From NCBI GenBank assembly GCA_937897645.1, contig CALCNV010000118.1:1-36929 (forward strand): a stretch of DNA of 36,929 bases, given 5' to 3'. The stretch comes from an uncultured Lysobacteraceae bacterium (GTDB lineage: Bacteria > Pseudomonadota > Gammaproteobacteria > Xanthomonadales > Xanthomonadaceae). Position 1 is the first letter of the stretch; each line of letters opens with the position of its first letter. Under the pieces are notes generated by a model, which saw only the letters and a list, made by a program, of their open reading frames with translations, was not told where the DNA came from and did no database searches. The position numbers and the translations under genes are program-made. Shown piece by piece: positions 15,983-24,645 of the stretch.

Positions 15983-16093
15983 GGGATCAGGATGCTGCGT
16001 TGCGGGGATGCGGCAGGGTACCGGCCCGTGGTGACGATGCCAAGCACATTGGCGGGGCTACACTCGTGTTCCCCGCGAAGAACGAGCCCCCAC

Positions 16094-16810
16094 ATGATCG
16101 ACCTGCATTACTGGCCCACCCCCAACGGCCACAAGATCACCCTGTTGCTGGAAGAACTGGTTGATGCCGGCCACGCCCTGGAATACACCATCAAGCCCGT
16201 CAACATTGGCGCTGGCGACCAGTTCAAGCCGGAATACCTGGCCATTTCGCCGAACAACAAGATGCCGGCCATCGTCGACCATGCACCCGCCGATGGCGGC
16301 GCGCCGATCAGCGTGTTCGAATCCGGCGCGATCCTGCAGTACCTGGCCGAAAAGACCGGCCTGTTCCTGCCGCAAGAGGTGCGCGCACACACCGCCACGC
16401 TGGAATGGCTGAACTGGCAAATGGGCGGCCTGGGGCCGATGACCGGCCAGATGGGCCACTTCCATGTATACGCACCGGAAAAAATCGCCTACGGCATGGA
16501 CCGCTACCGCAACGAAGTGGCGCGCCTGCACGGGGTGCTGGACAAGCGACTGGCCGACAATGCCTTCCTGGCCGGCGACGACTACAGCATCGCCGACATG
16601 GCCAGCTATCCGTGGATCGACGTGTATCCGAACCTGACGCCTGATTTCAGCCGGTATCCGCACATGAAACGCTGGGTCGACGCCATCGCCGCGCGCCCGG
16701 CAACGGCGCGCGCCTATGCGTGGAGTGCGAAGGTGAATCCAAGTGCGGGCAAGCCATTGAGTGATGAGGCGCGGAAGCATTTGTTTGGGCAAAGTTCGCC
16801 ACGGACTTGA
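16094..16810 (+). CDS. Nu-class glutathione S-transferase, YfcG-type disulfide reductase
   Basis: A 238-residue protein from the ATG at 16094 (MIDLHYWPTPNGHKITLLLE). A longer upstream frame overlaps the divergent gene and is rejected. The N-terminal thioredoxin-like domain has TPNGHKIT, the glutathione-binding cis-proline segment NNKMPAIVDH and FESGAILQYLAEKTG. The C-terminal all-helical domain has MGGLGPMTGQMGHF. These match E. coli YfcG, a nu-class enzyme with glutathione-dependent disulfide-bond reductase activity and poor classical transferase activity. It acts in the cytoplasm, probably as a dimer. It is divergent from the YqhA-type gene. Confidence 0.9.
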   Translation: MIDLHYWPTPNGHKITLLLEELVDAGHALEYTIKPVNIGAGDQFKPEYLAISPNNKMPAIVDHAPADGGAPISVFESGAILQYLAEKTGLFLPQEVRAHTATLEWLNWQMGGLGPMTGQMGHFHVYAPEKIAYGMDRYRNEVARLHGVLDKRLADNAFLAGDDYSIADMASYPWIDVYPNLTPDFSRYPHMKRWVDAIAARPATARAYAWSAKVNPSAGKPLSDEARKHLFGQSSPRT

Positions 16811-16838
16811 TCTGGAGGCGCCGATATAAAGTGAGCAT

Positions 16839-16912
16839 CGTAATCCCGGCGAAAGCCGGGACCCAACTTTCCGCCATCTGACAATTGGGTCCCGGCTTTC
16901 GCCGGGATGACG
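16839..16912. repeat. Inverted repeat with GTCCCGGCTTTCGCCGGG units
   Basis: A unit starting at 16839 and its reverse complement at 16887-16912 share the core TCCCGGCGAAAGCCGGGA, itself a hairpin. This 'GTCATCCCGGCGAAAGCCGGGA' type is, as I recall, widespread in proteobacterial intergenic regions. It lies between the GST stop and the next ATG, 25 bases before that ATG, and could influence its translation. Confidence 0.85.
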
Positions 16913-16937
16913 AACTAAAAAATAATGGATGTACTAA

Positions 16938-18248
16938 ATGCTGATCCTGCTGGCGATTCTCATGATGATCACGGGCGCTGCCCAACCTGACGCGGTGGAC
17001 ACCGGAATGTCGCGCATCCAACTTAACCCCATCGCCGAAGACTACGTGCACCTGACGTTGGAAATCGGCGAACACGAAGCGGGTTACGTGGATGCGTACT
17101 ACGGGCCGGACGAATGGGCGCAGCAGGCGAAGCTTTCCCCAAGGCCATTGCCCGAACTGCGTGCCGCGACCGAAGTGCTATTGAAACGCCTGGCGGCCGT
17201 CGACGAGGCAACACTCGCTCCGCTGGAAGTGAAAAGGAAGCGCCTGCTCACCGCGCAACTGGTCGCCGCGCGCACGCGCATGGCGATGATCGCCGGTGAG
17301 TCGCTGGCGTTCGATGACGAAGCCGAAGGGCTGTACGCGTTGCGTCCGGTGCTGAAGCCGTTGTCGGACTATGACCCTGTGTTGCAGCGGATCGATGCGC
17401 TGCTGCCCGGCGATGGCCCGTTGTGGCAACGCGTGGACGATTTCACCAGCACCACCGCGATACCGCCGGAAAAACTCGAGCAGGTGATGCATGCGGCCAT
17501 CGCCGAGTGCAAGCGTCGCACTGTCGAGCACATCGCATTGCCCGCAGATGAAAAGTTCACACTGGAACTGGTCACCCAGCAGCCCTGGTCCGGTTACAAC
17601 TGGTACAAGGGCAACGCGACCAGCCTCATCCAGATCAACACCGACTTGCCGGTGTTGATGAGCCGCGTGGTGGACCTGGGTTGCCACGAAGGCTATCCCG
17701 GCCACCACGTGCTGAACATGCTGCTGGAACAACGCTTGTCCCAACAGCGTGGATGGCAGGAATTCACCGTGTATCCGCTGTACAGCCCGATGTCGCTGAT
17801 CGCCGAGGGCTCGGCCAACTACGGCATCGAGCTCGCGTTCCCCGGCGACGAGAAGGCAACGTTCGAACGCGACGTGCTGTATCCGCTGGCCGGGCTGGAT
17901 CCGGCGTTGGCCGCACGTGATGCGCAGCTGCTGCAGGCGCGCAGTGCGCTGGCGGGCGCGCGACTCACGATCGCCAGGGATTACCTGGATGGCCGCATTG
18001 ATCGCGCCACCGCGGTGCAGCTGGCGCAGAAGTACCAGCTGCTGTCACCGGAACGTGCCGAACAGTCGATCAGCTTCACCGACAAGTACCGCAGCTACGT
18101 CATCAACTACGGCCTGGGCCTGGACCTGGTGCGTGCACACGTCGACGCGGCGGGAGCAACCGGACAGGAACGCTGGGCGGCGATGGAGCGGATTCTTTCC
18201 GAACCGACGCTTCCGGTCGATCTGTTGCCTGTCGCGCCATCACGATAG
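16938..18248 (+). CDS. DUF885-like zinc metallopeptidase-type protein
   Basis: A 436-residue protein with a short hydrophobic N-terminus (MLILLAILMMITGAAQ), probably a signal peptide. The central motif HEGYPGHH (residues 250-257) has the HExxxHH-like spacing seen in DUF885 proteins, with a likely third zinc ligand in LIAEGSANYG (Glu290). These place it among gluzincin-type predicted peptidases, probably acting in the periplasm on peptides. The substrate is not known. No strong Shine-Dalgarno precedes the ATG; a later start at residue 24 would remove the signal. It converges on a small envelope-protein gene, with a bidirectional hairpin between them. Confidence 0.85.
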   Translation: MLILLAILMMITGAAQPDAVDTGMSRIQLNPIAEDYVHLTLEIGEHEAGYVDAYYGPDEWAQQAKLSPRPLPELRAATEVLLKRLAAVDEATLAPLEVKRKRLLTAQLVAARTRMAMIAGESLAFDDEAEGLYALRPVLKPLSDYDPVLQRIDALLPGDGPLWQRVDDFTSTTAIPPEKLEQVMHAAIAECKRRTVEHIALPADEKFTLELVTQQPWSGYNWYKGNATSLIQINTDLPVLMSRVVDLGCHEGYPGHHVLNMLLEQRLSQQRGWQEFTVYPLYSPMSLIAEGSANYGIELAFPGDEKATFERDVLYPLAGLDPALAARDAQLLQARSALAGARLTIARDYLDGRIDRATAVQLAQKYQLLSPERAEQSISFTDKYRSYVINYGLGLDLVRAHVDAAGATGQERWAAMERILSEPTLPVDLLPVAPSR

Positions 18249-18263
18249 TGCCCGAGCGCCATG

Positions 18264-18294
18264 CGTGCCCGCGCTTCCCCGAAGCACGGGCACG
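18264..18294. terminator. Bidirectional hairpin between convergent genes
   Basis: CGTGCCCG-C-GCTTC, loop CCC, GAAGC-A-CGGGCACG gives a 13-bp stem with one mismatch. It sits in the 55-base gap between two converging stop codons. It lacks a T tract, so it may only assist termination. Confidence 0.55.
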
Positions 18295-18303
18295 GGCCGC
18301 TAC

Positions 18304-18714
18304 TCAGCCGCCGCTTTCGCTGACCTTGAAGTTCGTATTGATGTCGTTGACCAGGAAGCCGACCCAACCCAGGTAATTGGGATGGATGGAGCGCTTGCCG
18401 TTCTTCTCTTTGTAGCCCAGCTCTTCGCTGCTGACGTAGGCAAGACGCACCTGCTTGTCGTCATAGGTCGCCTGGATGCGCGCCGTGTGCGTGCGCAGGT
18501 GCAGGGTGGAATCAATCTGGCCGGGCTGTTCGGAGGTGACGGACCAGCCGCGGGCGATCAATGCACGCTTGATGTCCTTGGCCACCTGTTCCTGGGTCAG
18601 GCCAGCCGGAATGGCGATGGGATCGGGGTCGACCAGTGGGGCGCTGCGCGCCAACACGGTCCCGGTGATTGCGAACAACGAAAAAGCAGCCAGCAGCAAG
18701 GCAGACAAACGCAT
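18304..18714 (-). CDS. Small secreted protein of unknown function
   Basis: A 136-residue protein from the ATG at 18714 (MRLSALLLAAFSLFAITGTV), an evident Sec signal peptide ending near VLARSAP. AAGGA lies upstream. The longer frame above it crosses the adjacent gene antisense and is not believed. The mature protein carries QEQVAKDIKRALIARGWSV and NPNYLG-like HPNYLGWVGFLVNDINTNF. No domain was recognised. It is likely periplasmic. It lies 115 bases downstream of a lipoprotein gene on the same strand and may be co-expressed with it. Confidence 0.7.
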   Translation of the reverse strand: MRLSALLLAAFSLFAITGTVLARSAPLVDPDPIAIPAGLTQEQVAKDIKRALIARGWSVTSEQPGQIDSTLHLRTHTARIQATYDDKQVRLAYVSSEELGYKEKNGKRSIHPNYLGWVGFLVNDINTNFKVSESGG

Positions 18715-18829
18715 GGATGGTGATCCTTCAAGGCAGGAGGGTGGTTCCGCCTCCCCCATGGCGACGGAACCGCGCAAGCATACGATGAAGCAGGGGCGGG
18801 TTGCCGCCCCTGGAGTGGCGCGCAGTGCG

Positions 18830-19282
18830 CTACGGCTTCGCGGGCGCGGGATCTGCTGGCGGAATCGCCGCGGCCGGCACCAGGATCGCGATGCCCGCGG
18901 CTTTTTTCTGCGTGGTGGGAATGCCGATGCCGATGCCGCCGGCGACGTTGCCACCGAAACTGCCCGCGCCCACCGACATGCCACCGGCGGACGGCGTGGA
19001 GCCGACGCCCATCAGGATGACGCCATTGGCGCCGAGCGCCGCGGCTTCGCGCTTGAGGCGATCCACGGCGGCATCGGTCTGGCCTTGCGTACCGAAACCG
19101 ACGGCGCTGGAAGATTCGAGCTGTGCGATTTCGATCGAACCCGCGGGCGGCGTGGTGTAGATGCGGACCTGGGCCGGATCAGTCGGCGTATAGGCCTGGC
19201 CGAGCATGACTTTCGAGGTGCTGGCGCAAGCGGCCAACGTAGTGGCCAGCAACAGCAGGCCGGCGAGACGGATGGTGTTCAT
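18830..19282 (-). CDS. Lipoprotein of unknown function
   Basis: A 150-residue protein from the ATG at 19282, with GGAGG eight bases upstream. The signal peptide ends in LAACAS, a lipobox, so it should be membrane-anchored in the envelope. The mature part begins with an EIAQLESSS-type segment and has REAAALGANGVILMGVGS, which resembles small YbjQ- or DUF4156-like domains. A Gly-rich stretch near residues 105-130 and an Ala/Pro-rich C-terminus follow. The similarity is weak and no function is claimed. Confidence 0.75.
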   Translation of the reverse strand: MNTIRLAGLLLLATTLAACASTSKVMLGQAYTPTDPAQVRIYTTPPAGSIEIAQLESSSAVGFGTQGQTDAAVDRLKREAAALGANGVILMGVGSTPSAGGMSVGAGSFGGNVAGGIGIGIPTTQKKAAGIAILVPAAAIPPADPAPAKP

Positions 19283-19371
19283 GGTGGAGTTCCTCCCTGG
19301 GCGTTGGCGGATGATCCGCTGCCGCCAGTGAATAGTGGCACACCCATGTTGGCAGCGCATGCGCTGGCCGT

Positions 19372-19459
19372 GTAGGAGCTGCGTGAGCTGCGACCGTAGC
19401 GCTTGTATCGAGGTGAACAGGTTGCTTGCTCTCACGGTCGCAGCTGACGCAGCTCCTAC
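19372..19459. repeat. Paired inverted repeat, GTAGGAGCTGCG family
   Basis: Units at 19372-19395 and 19436-19459 are reverse complements with a few differences. They start GTAGGAGCTGCG and end GCTGCGACC. The same unit recurs at 36804-36897. It lies between divergent genes, upstream of both, and so within their likely promoter region. Confidence 0.85.
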
Positions 19460-19511
19460 ATTCGCATGGTCGGAACGTTATAGTCCTCTCACTTTTACAC
19501 GGAGCGAGTAC

Positions 19512-19760
19512 ATGGGTCTGGTCAGCGTGGTGTGGGGCATTTTTGCGATGGTGTGGATGGTGTTGGCGCTGATTCCCCTGCTGGGTTGGGCGAACTGGTT
19601 GCTGATTCCGTTCGCGGCCGTGGGCGCCATCCTTGCCGCCATCGGCATCCTGTTCACGTCCACGCCGAATCGTGGCCGCGCCAAGGCCGGCCTGCTGCTC
19701 AACGGCATCGTCATCGTGGTCGCCATCGTGCGCCTCGGTATCGGCGGCGGCGTTATCTGA
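19512..19760 (+). CDS. Small two-helix membrane protein
   Basis: An 82-residue protein starting at MGLVSVVWGIFAMVWMVLAL, with GGAG eight bases before the ATG. Hydrophobic segments near residues 2-24 and 29-50 are followed by a basic loop (STPNRGRAKAG) and a third segment near 60-78. This is typical of short inner-membrane proteins with no known function. A long upstream in-frame extension runs through a repeat and is not used. It converges on the ABC transporter gene, 94 bases away. Confidence 0.7.
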   Translation: MGLVSVVWGIFAMVWMVLALIPLLGWANWLLIPFAAVGAILAAIGILFTSTPNRGRAKAGLLLNGIVIVVAIVRLGIGGGVI

Positions 19761-19826
19761 GCGAGCGCGCAGGGAATGTTCCTGCAATCCGTATTGCTGC
19801 CGACATGAAAGGTTTCGCCGAACAAG

Positions 19827-19852
19827 AGCTCGCGGCGGGACGCCGCTCCCAC
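19827..19852. repeat. Solo unit of the GTGGGAGCGGCG repeat
   Basis: A single 26-base arm, identical to 1239-1264, with no inverted partner nearby. It ends three bases before the stop codon of the ABC ATPase gene on the minus strand. Confidence 0.85.
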
Positions 19853-19854
19853 GG

Positions 19855-21408
19855 TCAGGCGGCGGGGCGTGCAGCGACCAGGGCCTGCGTGTGTGTGTGT
19901 TGCGGGTGGGCAAGCACGGCTGCTGTCGGCCCGGTTTCGACGATACGGCCTGCTTCCAGCACCGCGATGCGCTCCGCGACTGCGGACGCGGCGGCCAGGT
20001 CGTGGGTAACGAACAACAATGCCAATCCACGTTCGCGTTTCAACTTGGCGAGTAGCGCGAGGATCGCGGCGCGATGATGCGCATCGAGTGCGGACACGGC
20101 TTCGTCGCACACCAATAAATCAGGCGACGTGGACAAGGCACGCGCGATGGCGATGCGTTGGCGCTGGCCACCGGAGAACTGGTGCGGATAGCGATCCAGT
20201 GCGGATGCCTCCATGCCAACGGCTTGCAGCAACTCCAGTGCTTTTGCACACTGGCTGTCGGCGTCGCCGATGCCATGGATGCGAAGTGGCTCGGTAATGA
20301 CGCGCGCGATGTCGAAACGCGGATCCAGCGAGGCGTATGGGTCCTGGAATACCACGCCGATACGGCGGCGCAGTGCGCGCAGTGCTGCGGCATCCAATGC
20401 GTCGAGTTCGATGCCATCCAGGGTGATGCGTCCGGACGCGCCACGCAGCAACTTCAACACCGCGCGACCCAGCGTGCTCTTGCCGCTGCCGGATTCGCCC
20501 ACCAGGGCCAGGCCTTCGCCGCGATGCAGCTGCACGCTGACGCCATCCAGTGCATTGCTCGTCGCACCGCGATAGCGCATGCGCAGGTTTTCCGCTTGCA
20601 GCAGCATCGGCGCGTCGACCGCGGGGGCTGGCAAGGCGTGGAGCTGGTCGGCCGCCAGGAGTTCGCGCGTGTAGGCGTGCCGTGGAGTAGCGAATACGGC
20701 GCGGGTCTCGCCGCGCTCCACCACCACGCCACGTTGCAGCACCAGCAACTGCTGCGCATACGCACCGACCAAGGGCAGGTCGTGGCTGATCAGCAACAGG
20801 CCCAGGCTCTCCTCGCGTCGCAAGGTGTCCAGCAAATCCAGGATCTCGCGGGCGATGCGTGCGTCCAGTGCCGACGTAGGCTCGTCGGCGATCAGGATGC
20901 GTGGCTGCGTGGCCAGCGCCAAGGCGATGGCAATGCGCTGGCGCTGTCCGCCGGAGAATTGATGCGGATACTTCGCCATGGCCTGGCGTGGCTCCGGCAA
21001 CTGCACGCGACGCAGCAACGCCTCGGCTTCCGCTTGCGCGGCATCGCGCGACATCCCGCGCGCCACGCGCAGGGTTTCCAGCAGCTGCCTGCCGATGCTG
21101 CGCAGGGGATGCAATGCCGCAAGTGGATCCTGCGGCACCAGCCCGAACACGCGGCCACGCAGCGCCGCGTGTGTGCGCGAACCAAACTCGATGTCCCGTC
21201 CGTCCACGCGCATTCCGGCTTGTCCGTTCAAACCTGCCGGCAACAGTCCCAGCAAGGCCAGCGACGTCAGGCTCTTGCCGCTGCCGGATTCACCCACCAG
21301 TCCCACGCATTCGCCACCACGCAGTTCGAGCGACAGGCCTGCGAGGAGTTCACGCGATCCAGCAGACACGCGCAGTTCCGAAAGCTCGATGTGCGTTGTC
21401 GAAGTCAT
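19855..21408 (-). CDS. Fused dual ATP-binding subunit of a peptide/nickel-type ABC transporter
   Basis: A 517-residue protein carrying two complete ABC ATPase domains (about 1-250 and 265-517), like YejF or a DppD-DppF fusion. Both have Walker A GESGSGKS and the signature PHQFSGGQRQRIAIA. The first Walker B is LIADEPTSALDA, the second VCDEAVSALDA. The spacing is normal and both sites look active. It powers uptake of oligopeptides or similar solutes. Its start overlaps the permease stop by four bases (ATGA), so the two are translationally coupled. Only one permease and no binding protein lie beside it. The stop codon lies next to a solo repeat unit. Confidence 0.93.
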   Translation of the reverse strand: MTSTTHIELSELRVSAGSRELLAGLSLELRGGECVGLVGESGSGKSLTSLALLGLLPAGLNGQAGMRVDGRDIEFGSRTHAALRGRVFGLVPQDPLAALHPLRSIGRQLLETLRVARGMSRDAAQAEAEALLRRVQLPEPRQAMAKYPHQFSGGQRQRIAIALALATQPRILIADEPTSALDARIAREILDLLDTLRREESLGLLLISHDLPLVGAYAQQLLVLQRGVVVERGETRAVFATPRHAYTRELLAADQLHALPAPAVDAPMLLQAENLRMRYRGATSNALDGVSVQLHRGEGLALVGESGSGKSTLGRAVLKLLRGASGRITLDGIELDALDAAALRALRRRIGVVFQDPYASLDPRFDIARVITEPLRIHGIGDADSQCAKALELLQAVGMEASALDRYPHQFSGGQRQRIAIARALSTSPDLLVCDEAVSALDAHHRAAILALLAKLKRERGLALLFVTHDLAAASAVAERIAVLEAGRIVETGPTAAVLAHPQHTHTQALVAARPAA

Positions 21409-22262
21409 GCGGCAGCAGGTTCCACGGGTTCACTACGCGCGACTTGCCCGCGCACGTCCATCCAGTCACGCAGGCCATCGCCCAGGAACTGGAATGCGGC
21501 CAAGGTCACGACGAGGAAGCTGGCGGGAAACAGCAGCGTCCACGGCGCGGTATCCAGTTCCTGCACGCCTTCGGCCAGCAGCGTGCCCCAGCTGGCGGAG
21601 GGTTCGTCGACACTCAGGCCGAGGAATCCGAGGAAGCTTTCCACCAGGATCGCCTGCGGCAGGATCAGGCCCAGGTACACGAACGCCAGCGGCAACAGGT
21701 TGGGCACCACGTGCCATCGCAGCCGTTGCGAGAAGGTCGCACCAGCCGCATGCGCGGCGAGTACGAACGGTGCGTCACGAAGGCGTGCACTCTCGGCGCG
21801 CATCACCCGCGCGAGATCGATCCACACATAGCCGCCGATGGCCAGCAACAGGAGTCCGAGTGAACGTTCGAACAGGGTCAGCAACAGGATCACCACCAAA
21901 AGGAATGGCAGGGCGGAGAACACGTCCAGCACGCGCACCAGCGCGCGCTCCACCCGACCACCTGCAAGACCGGCGATGGCGCCATAACCCACGCCAATGA
22001 CCAGGGCGACCACGCTGGCCAGCAGGCCGATGGTCAACGACAGCCGTCCACCGGCCAGCGTGCGTGCGAACACATCGCGACCGATCGCATCGGTGCCGAA
22101 CCAGTGCCCATTGACGCCCGGCGCCACCGACAGCGAATCCCAATCCGGTGAGTGCGGATCGAATGCCGTGAACAGCGGCCCCAGCCAGCAGATCGCGGCG
22201 AGCATGGCCAGCGTGGCCAGGCAACTGCGAGCGAGAGGAGGCAGGGAGCGGAGGGTTTGCAT
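21405..22262 (-). CDS. ABC transporter permease, DppC/OppC/YejE type
   Basis: A 285-residue protein from the ATG at 22262; an ATG at 22271 is equally in frame. It has an N-terminal helix, then the characteristic HWFGTDAIGRDVFART and GGRLSLTIGLLASVVALVIG segments of the OppC N-terminal and binding-protein-dependent transport families. The EAA loop is AAHAAGATFSQRLRWHVVPN. About six membrane spans are evident. It forms one half of the channel served by the ATPase overlapping its 3' end. The partner permease (DppB/OppB type) and a solute-binding protein are not in this window; upstream is a repeat and the divergent hemB. Confidence 0.92.
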   Translation of the reverse strand: MQTLRSLPPLARSCLATLAMLAAICWLGPLFTAFDPHSPDWDSLSVAPGVNGHWFGTDAIGRDVFARTLAGGRLSLTIGLLASVVALVIGVGYGAIAGLAGGRVERALVRVLDVFSALPFLLVVILLLTLFERSLGLLLLAIGGYVWIDLARVMRAESARLRDAPFVLAAHAAGATFSQRLRWHVVPNLLPLAFVYLGLILPQAILVESFLGFLGLSVDEPSASWGTLLAEGVQELDTAPWTLLFPASFLVVTLAAFQFLGDGLRDWMDVRGQVARSEPVEPAAA

Positions 22263-22286
22263 GGTGGGCATCGTAACTGGTGATTC

Positions 22287-22432
22287 CCTTCTCCCGCCGG
22301 GAGAAGAGCCTGCCCCGTACTTGATACGGGGTGCCCGCAGGGGCGGATGAGGGTGCGGCGGAGTCAATGATGTGGGACTGCTTCAGACTCCGCCGTACCC
22401 TCACCCCAACCCCTCTCCCGATGGGAGAGGGG
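22287..22432. repeat. Compound inverted repeat upstream of hemB and the ABC permease
   Basis: Hairpin units CCCTTCTCCC-GCCG-GGGAGAAG-like (22287-22307) and CCCTCTCCC-GAT-GGGAGAGGG (22410-22432) flank a central pair, GGGTGCGGCGGAGTC and GACTCCGCCGTACCC (one mismatch). A CCCCGTA-CTTGA-TACGGGG hairpin lies in the left part. It fills most of the 217-base divergent gap, so both promoters must lie within or beside it. Confidence 0.8.
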
Positions 22433-22479
22433 CTTTAACCACAGGCGTATCATCCGCACATCGGATTCGAGGAACCCCC

Positions 22480-23475
22480 ATGGCCTATCCCTACACCCGC
22501 CCCCGCCGCATGCGCCGCGACGATTTCTCGCGTCGCCTGATGCGCGAGCACGTGCTGACTGCGAACGACCTGATCTATCCGGTATTCGTGCATGAACTGG
22601 AGGGACGTGAAGCCGTGGCTTCGATGCCCGGCGTGGAGCGCCTGTCGATCGAGGAGTTGCTGAAGGTCGCCGAGCAGGCCGTCGCGTTGCGCGTTCCCGC
22701 GATCGCCTTGTTCCCGGTCACCGCGCCGGGCGCCAAGTCGCTGGATGCGCAAGCCGCCTGGGACGACGACGGCCTGGCCCAGCGTGCGGTGCGCGCGCTG
22801 AAGCAACGCTTTCCCGAACTCGGCGTGATCACCGACGTAGCGCTGGATCCGTTCACCACCCACGGACAGGACGGCATCATCGACGACAGCGGCTACGTGA
22901 TGAACGACGTCACCGTGGAGGCCCTGGTCAAACAAGCGCTGTCGCATGCGCGCGCCGGCGTGGACATCGTGGCCCCCAGTGACATGATGGACGGGCGCAT
23001 CGGCGCGATCCGCGAGGCGCTGGAAACCGAGGGCCACGTGCACACGCGGATCATGGCGTACTCGGCCAAGTACGCGTCCGCGTTCTACGGCCCGTTCCGC
23101 GATGCGGTCGGCAGCGCCGGCAGCCTGGGCAAGGGCAACAAATACAACTACCAGATGGACCCGGCCAACTCCAACGAAGCGCTGCATGAAGTCGCGCTGG
23201 ACCTGGAGGAAGGCGCGGACATGGTGATGGTGAAACCCGGGATGCCGTACCTGGATGTGGTGCGTCGGGTGAAGGACGAATTCGGCGTGCCCACCTACGC
23301 GTACCAGGTCAGTGGCGAATACGCGATGTTGAAGGCCGCGGCCAACCACGGCTGGCTGGACGAACGCGCCTGCGTACTGGAAGCGCTGACCGCCTTCAAG
23401 CGCGCGGGCGCGGATGGCGTGCTCACCTATTTTGCCTTGGATGCCGCGCGCTGGTTGAAGGAAGGAATCGAGTAA
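22480..23475 (+). CDS. hemB: Delta-aminolevulinic acid dehydratase (porphobilinogen synthase)
   Basis: A 331-residue protein from the ATG at 22480 (MAYPYTRPRRMRRDDFSR), with GAGGAA seven bases upstream. It condenses two 5-aminolevulinates to porphobilinogen. The Schiff-base lysine is Lys252 in VMVKPGMPYLD and the second active-site lysine is Lys197 in YSAKYASAFYGPFRDA. The loop that holds three zinc-binding Cys in E. coli-type enzymes reads DVALDPFTTHGQDG (119-132), so zinc ligands are replaced by Ala and Asp, as in the magnesium-dependent Pseudomonas enzyme. It is transcribed alone, upstream of aroE, with a repeat pair between. Confidence 0.97.
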   Translation: MAYPYTRPRRMRRDDFSRRLMREHVLTANDLIYPVFVHELEGREAVASMPGVERLSIEELLKVAEQAVALRVPAIALFPVTAPGAKSLDAQAAWDDDGLAQRAVRALKQRFPELGVITDVALDPFTTHGQDGIIDDSGYVMNDVTVEALVKQALSHARAGVDIVAPSDMMDGRIGAIREALETEGHVHTRIMAYSAKYASAFYGPFRDAVGSAGSLGKGNKYNYQMDPANSNEALHEVALDLEEGADMVMVKPGMPYLDVVRRVKDEFGVPTYAYQVSGEYAMLKAAANHGWLDERACVLEALTAFKRAGADGVLTYFALDAARWLKEGIE

Positions 23476-23485
23476 ACACCTTCAT

Positions 23486-23636
23486 CGTCATCCCAGCGAA
23501 CGCTGGGACCCATTTTGATTTTGCCCTTGCCCACAGCTGCTCCAGCAAGATCACCACGAGAAACCAGAGCAAGATCAAGATGGATGATCAGCCGTTCGGC
23601 TGTTGATAAGCACTTCCAGCGTTCGCTGGGATGACG
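23486..23636. repeat. Paired inverted repeat (GTCATCCCAGCGAACGCTGGG type)
   Basis: A unit at 23486-23507 and its reverse complement at 23616-23636 share CCCAGCG-(AA)-CGCTGGG and end GTCATCCC. They enclose about 110 bases with no gene. It resembles the family at 16839 in its GTCATCCC frame but has a different hairpin core, another case of a fixed edge with a swapped stem. Confidence 0.85.
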
Positions 23637-23730
23637 GCACAAGGGCATCGCGGGCAGGGTCCGCTCCTACCCATCTTCCGCCATGGATGCGAACGTTGCA
23701 CACTGTAGTCCAGTCAACCGGGAGACCCGC

Positions 23731-24573
23731 ATGAACCACTACGCCGTCTTTGGCCATCCGGTTTCCCACTCGCTGTCGCCACGCATCCACGCGGCGTTCG
23801 GCAAGCAGACCGGCATCGCGCTGGACTACACCGCCATCGATGCCGCGCCCGCCGACTTCCTGCAGGCACTGGACACGTTCGCGGCGGCAGGCGGCCAAGG
23901 CGCGAATGTCACCTTGCCGCTGAAGCAGGCCGCGTTCGCACTGTGCAGCGTGACCAGCGAACGTGCGCGCCGTGCAGGATCAGTGAATACGCTGATCCGC
24001 AACGACGGCCACTGGCACGGCGACAACACCGACGGCGTCGGCCTGGTGCGCGACCTGACCGAACGCCTCGGCCTGGACCTGCGCGGACGCCGGGCTTTGC
24101 TGTTGGGCGCGGGCGGTTCCGCGCGCGGCGTGGCACCCGCGCTGCTGGATGCCGGCATCAGCGAACTGATCATCGCCAACCGCACCTCCGAACGCGCGGA
24201 TGCACTCGCCGACGCACTGGGCGAACCGGAACGCGCGCACTCGCGCTACTGGGATGACCTGGTGAACGAAGGCGACTTCGGACTGATCGTCAATGCCACC
24301 TCGGCCTCACGCGGCGACATGCAGGAATTCACCCTGCCCTTCGCCTTGTCCACGCCGCGCACGCTGGCGGTGGACCTGAACTATGGCGAAGCCGCCATTC
24401 CCTTCCTCGCCTGGGCACGCACGGCCGGTTGCCGCGACGTGGTCGACGGCCTGGGCATGCTGGTGGAACAGGCCGCGGCGAGTTTCGAGCTGTGGCATGG
24501 CGTACGCCCCGACACCGCACCGGTCTACGCCTCGCTGCGTGGCAACGATGCGGCACTGGTGACGGCCGACTGA
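23731..24573 (+). CDS. aroE: Shikimate dehydrogenase (NADP+)
   Basis: A 280-residue protein from the ATG at 23731 (MNHYAVFGHPVSHSLSPRIH). It reduces 3-dehydroshikimate to shikimate in aromatic amino acid synthesis. The substrate-binding motif SHSLSP lies at residues 12-17. The catalytic lysine is Lys65 in NVTLPLKQ and the catalytic Asp is Asp101 in GDNTDGVG. The NADP-binding loop is GAGGSAR (126-132) and the adenosine phosphate pocket is NRTSERA. All key residues are present. An upstream in-frame ATG at 23683 lacks the motif-proximal start and is not used. Confidence 0.97.
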   Translation: MNHYAVFGHPVSHSLSPRIHAAFGKQTGIALDYTAIDAAPADFLQALDTFAAAGGQGANVTLPLKQAAFALCSVTSERARRAGSVNTLIRNDGHWHGDNTDGVGLVRDLTERLGLDLRGRRALLLGAGGSARGVAPALLDAGISELIIANRTSERADALADALGEPERAHSRYWDDLVNEGDFGLIVNATSASRGDMQEFTLPFALSTPRTLAVDLNYGEAAIPFLAWARTAGCRDVVDGLGMLVEQAAASFELWHGVRPDTAPVYASLRGNDAALVTAD

Positions 24574-24645
24574 GGCCAGAATCCCGGGCATCTGCCCAAC
24601 ACCTGGTGTCGCATTATTTACGGCGTGCTTGAAGGGAAAGCCCAT

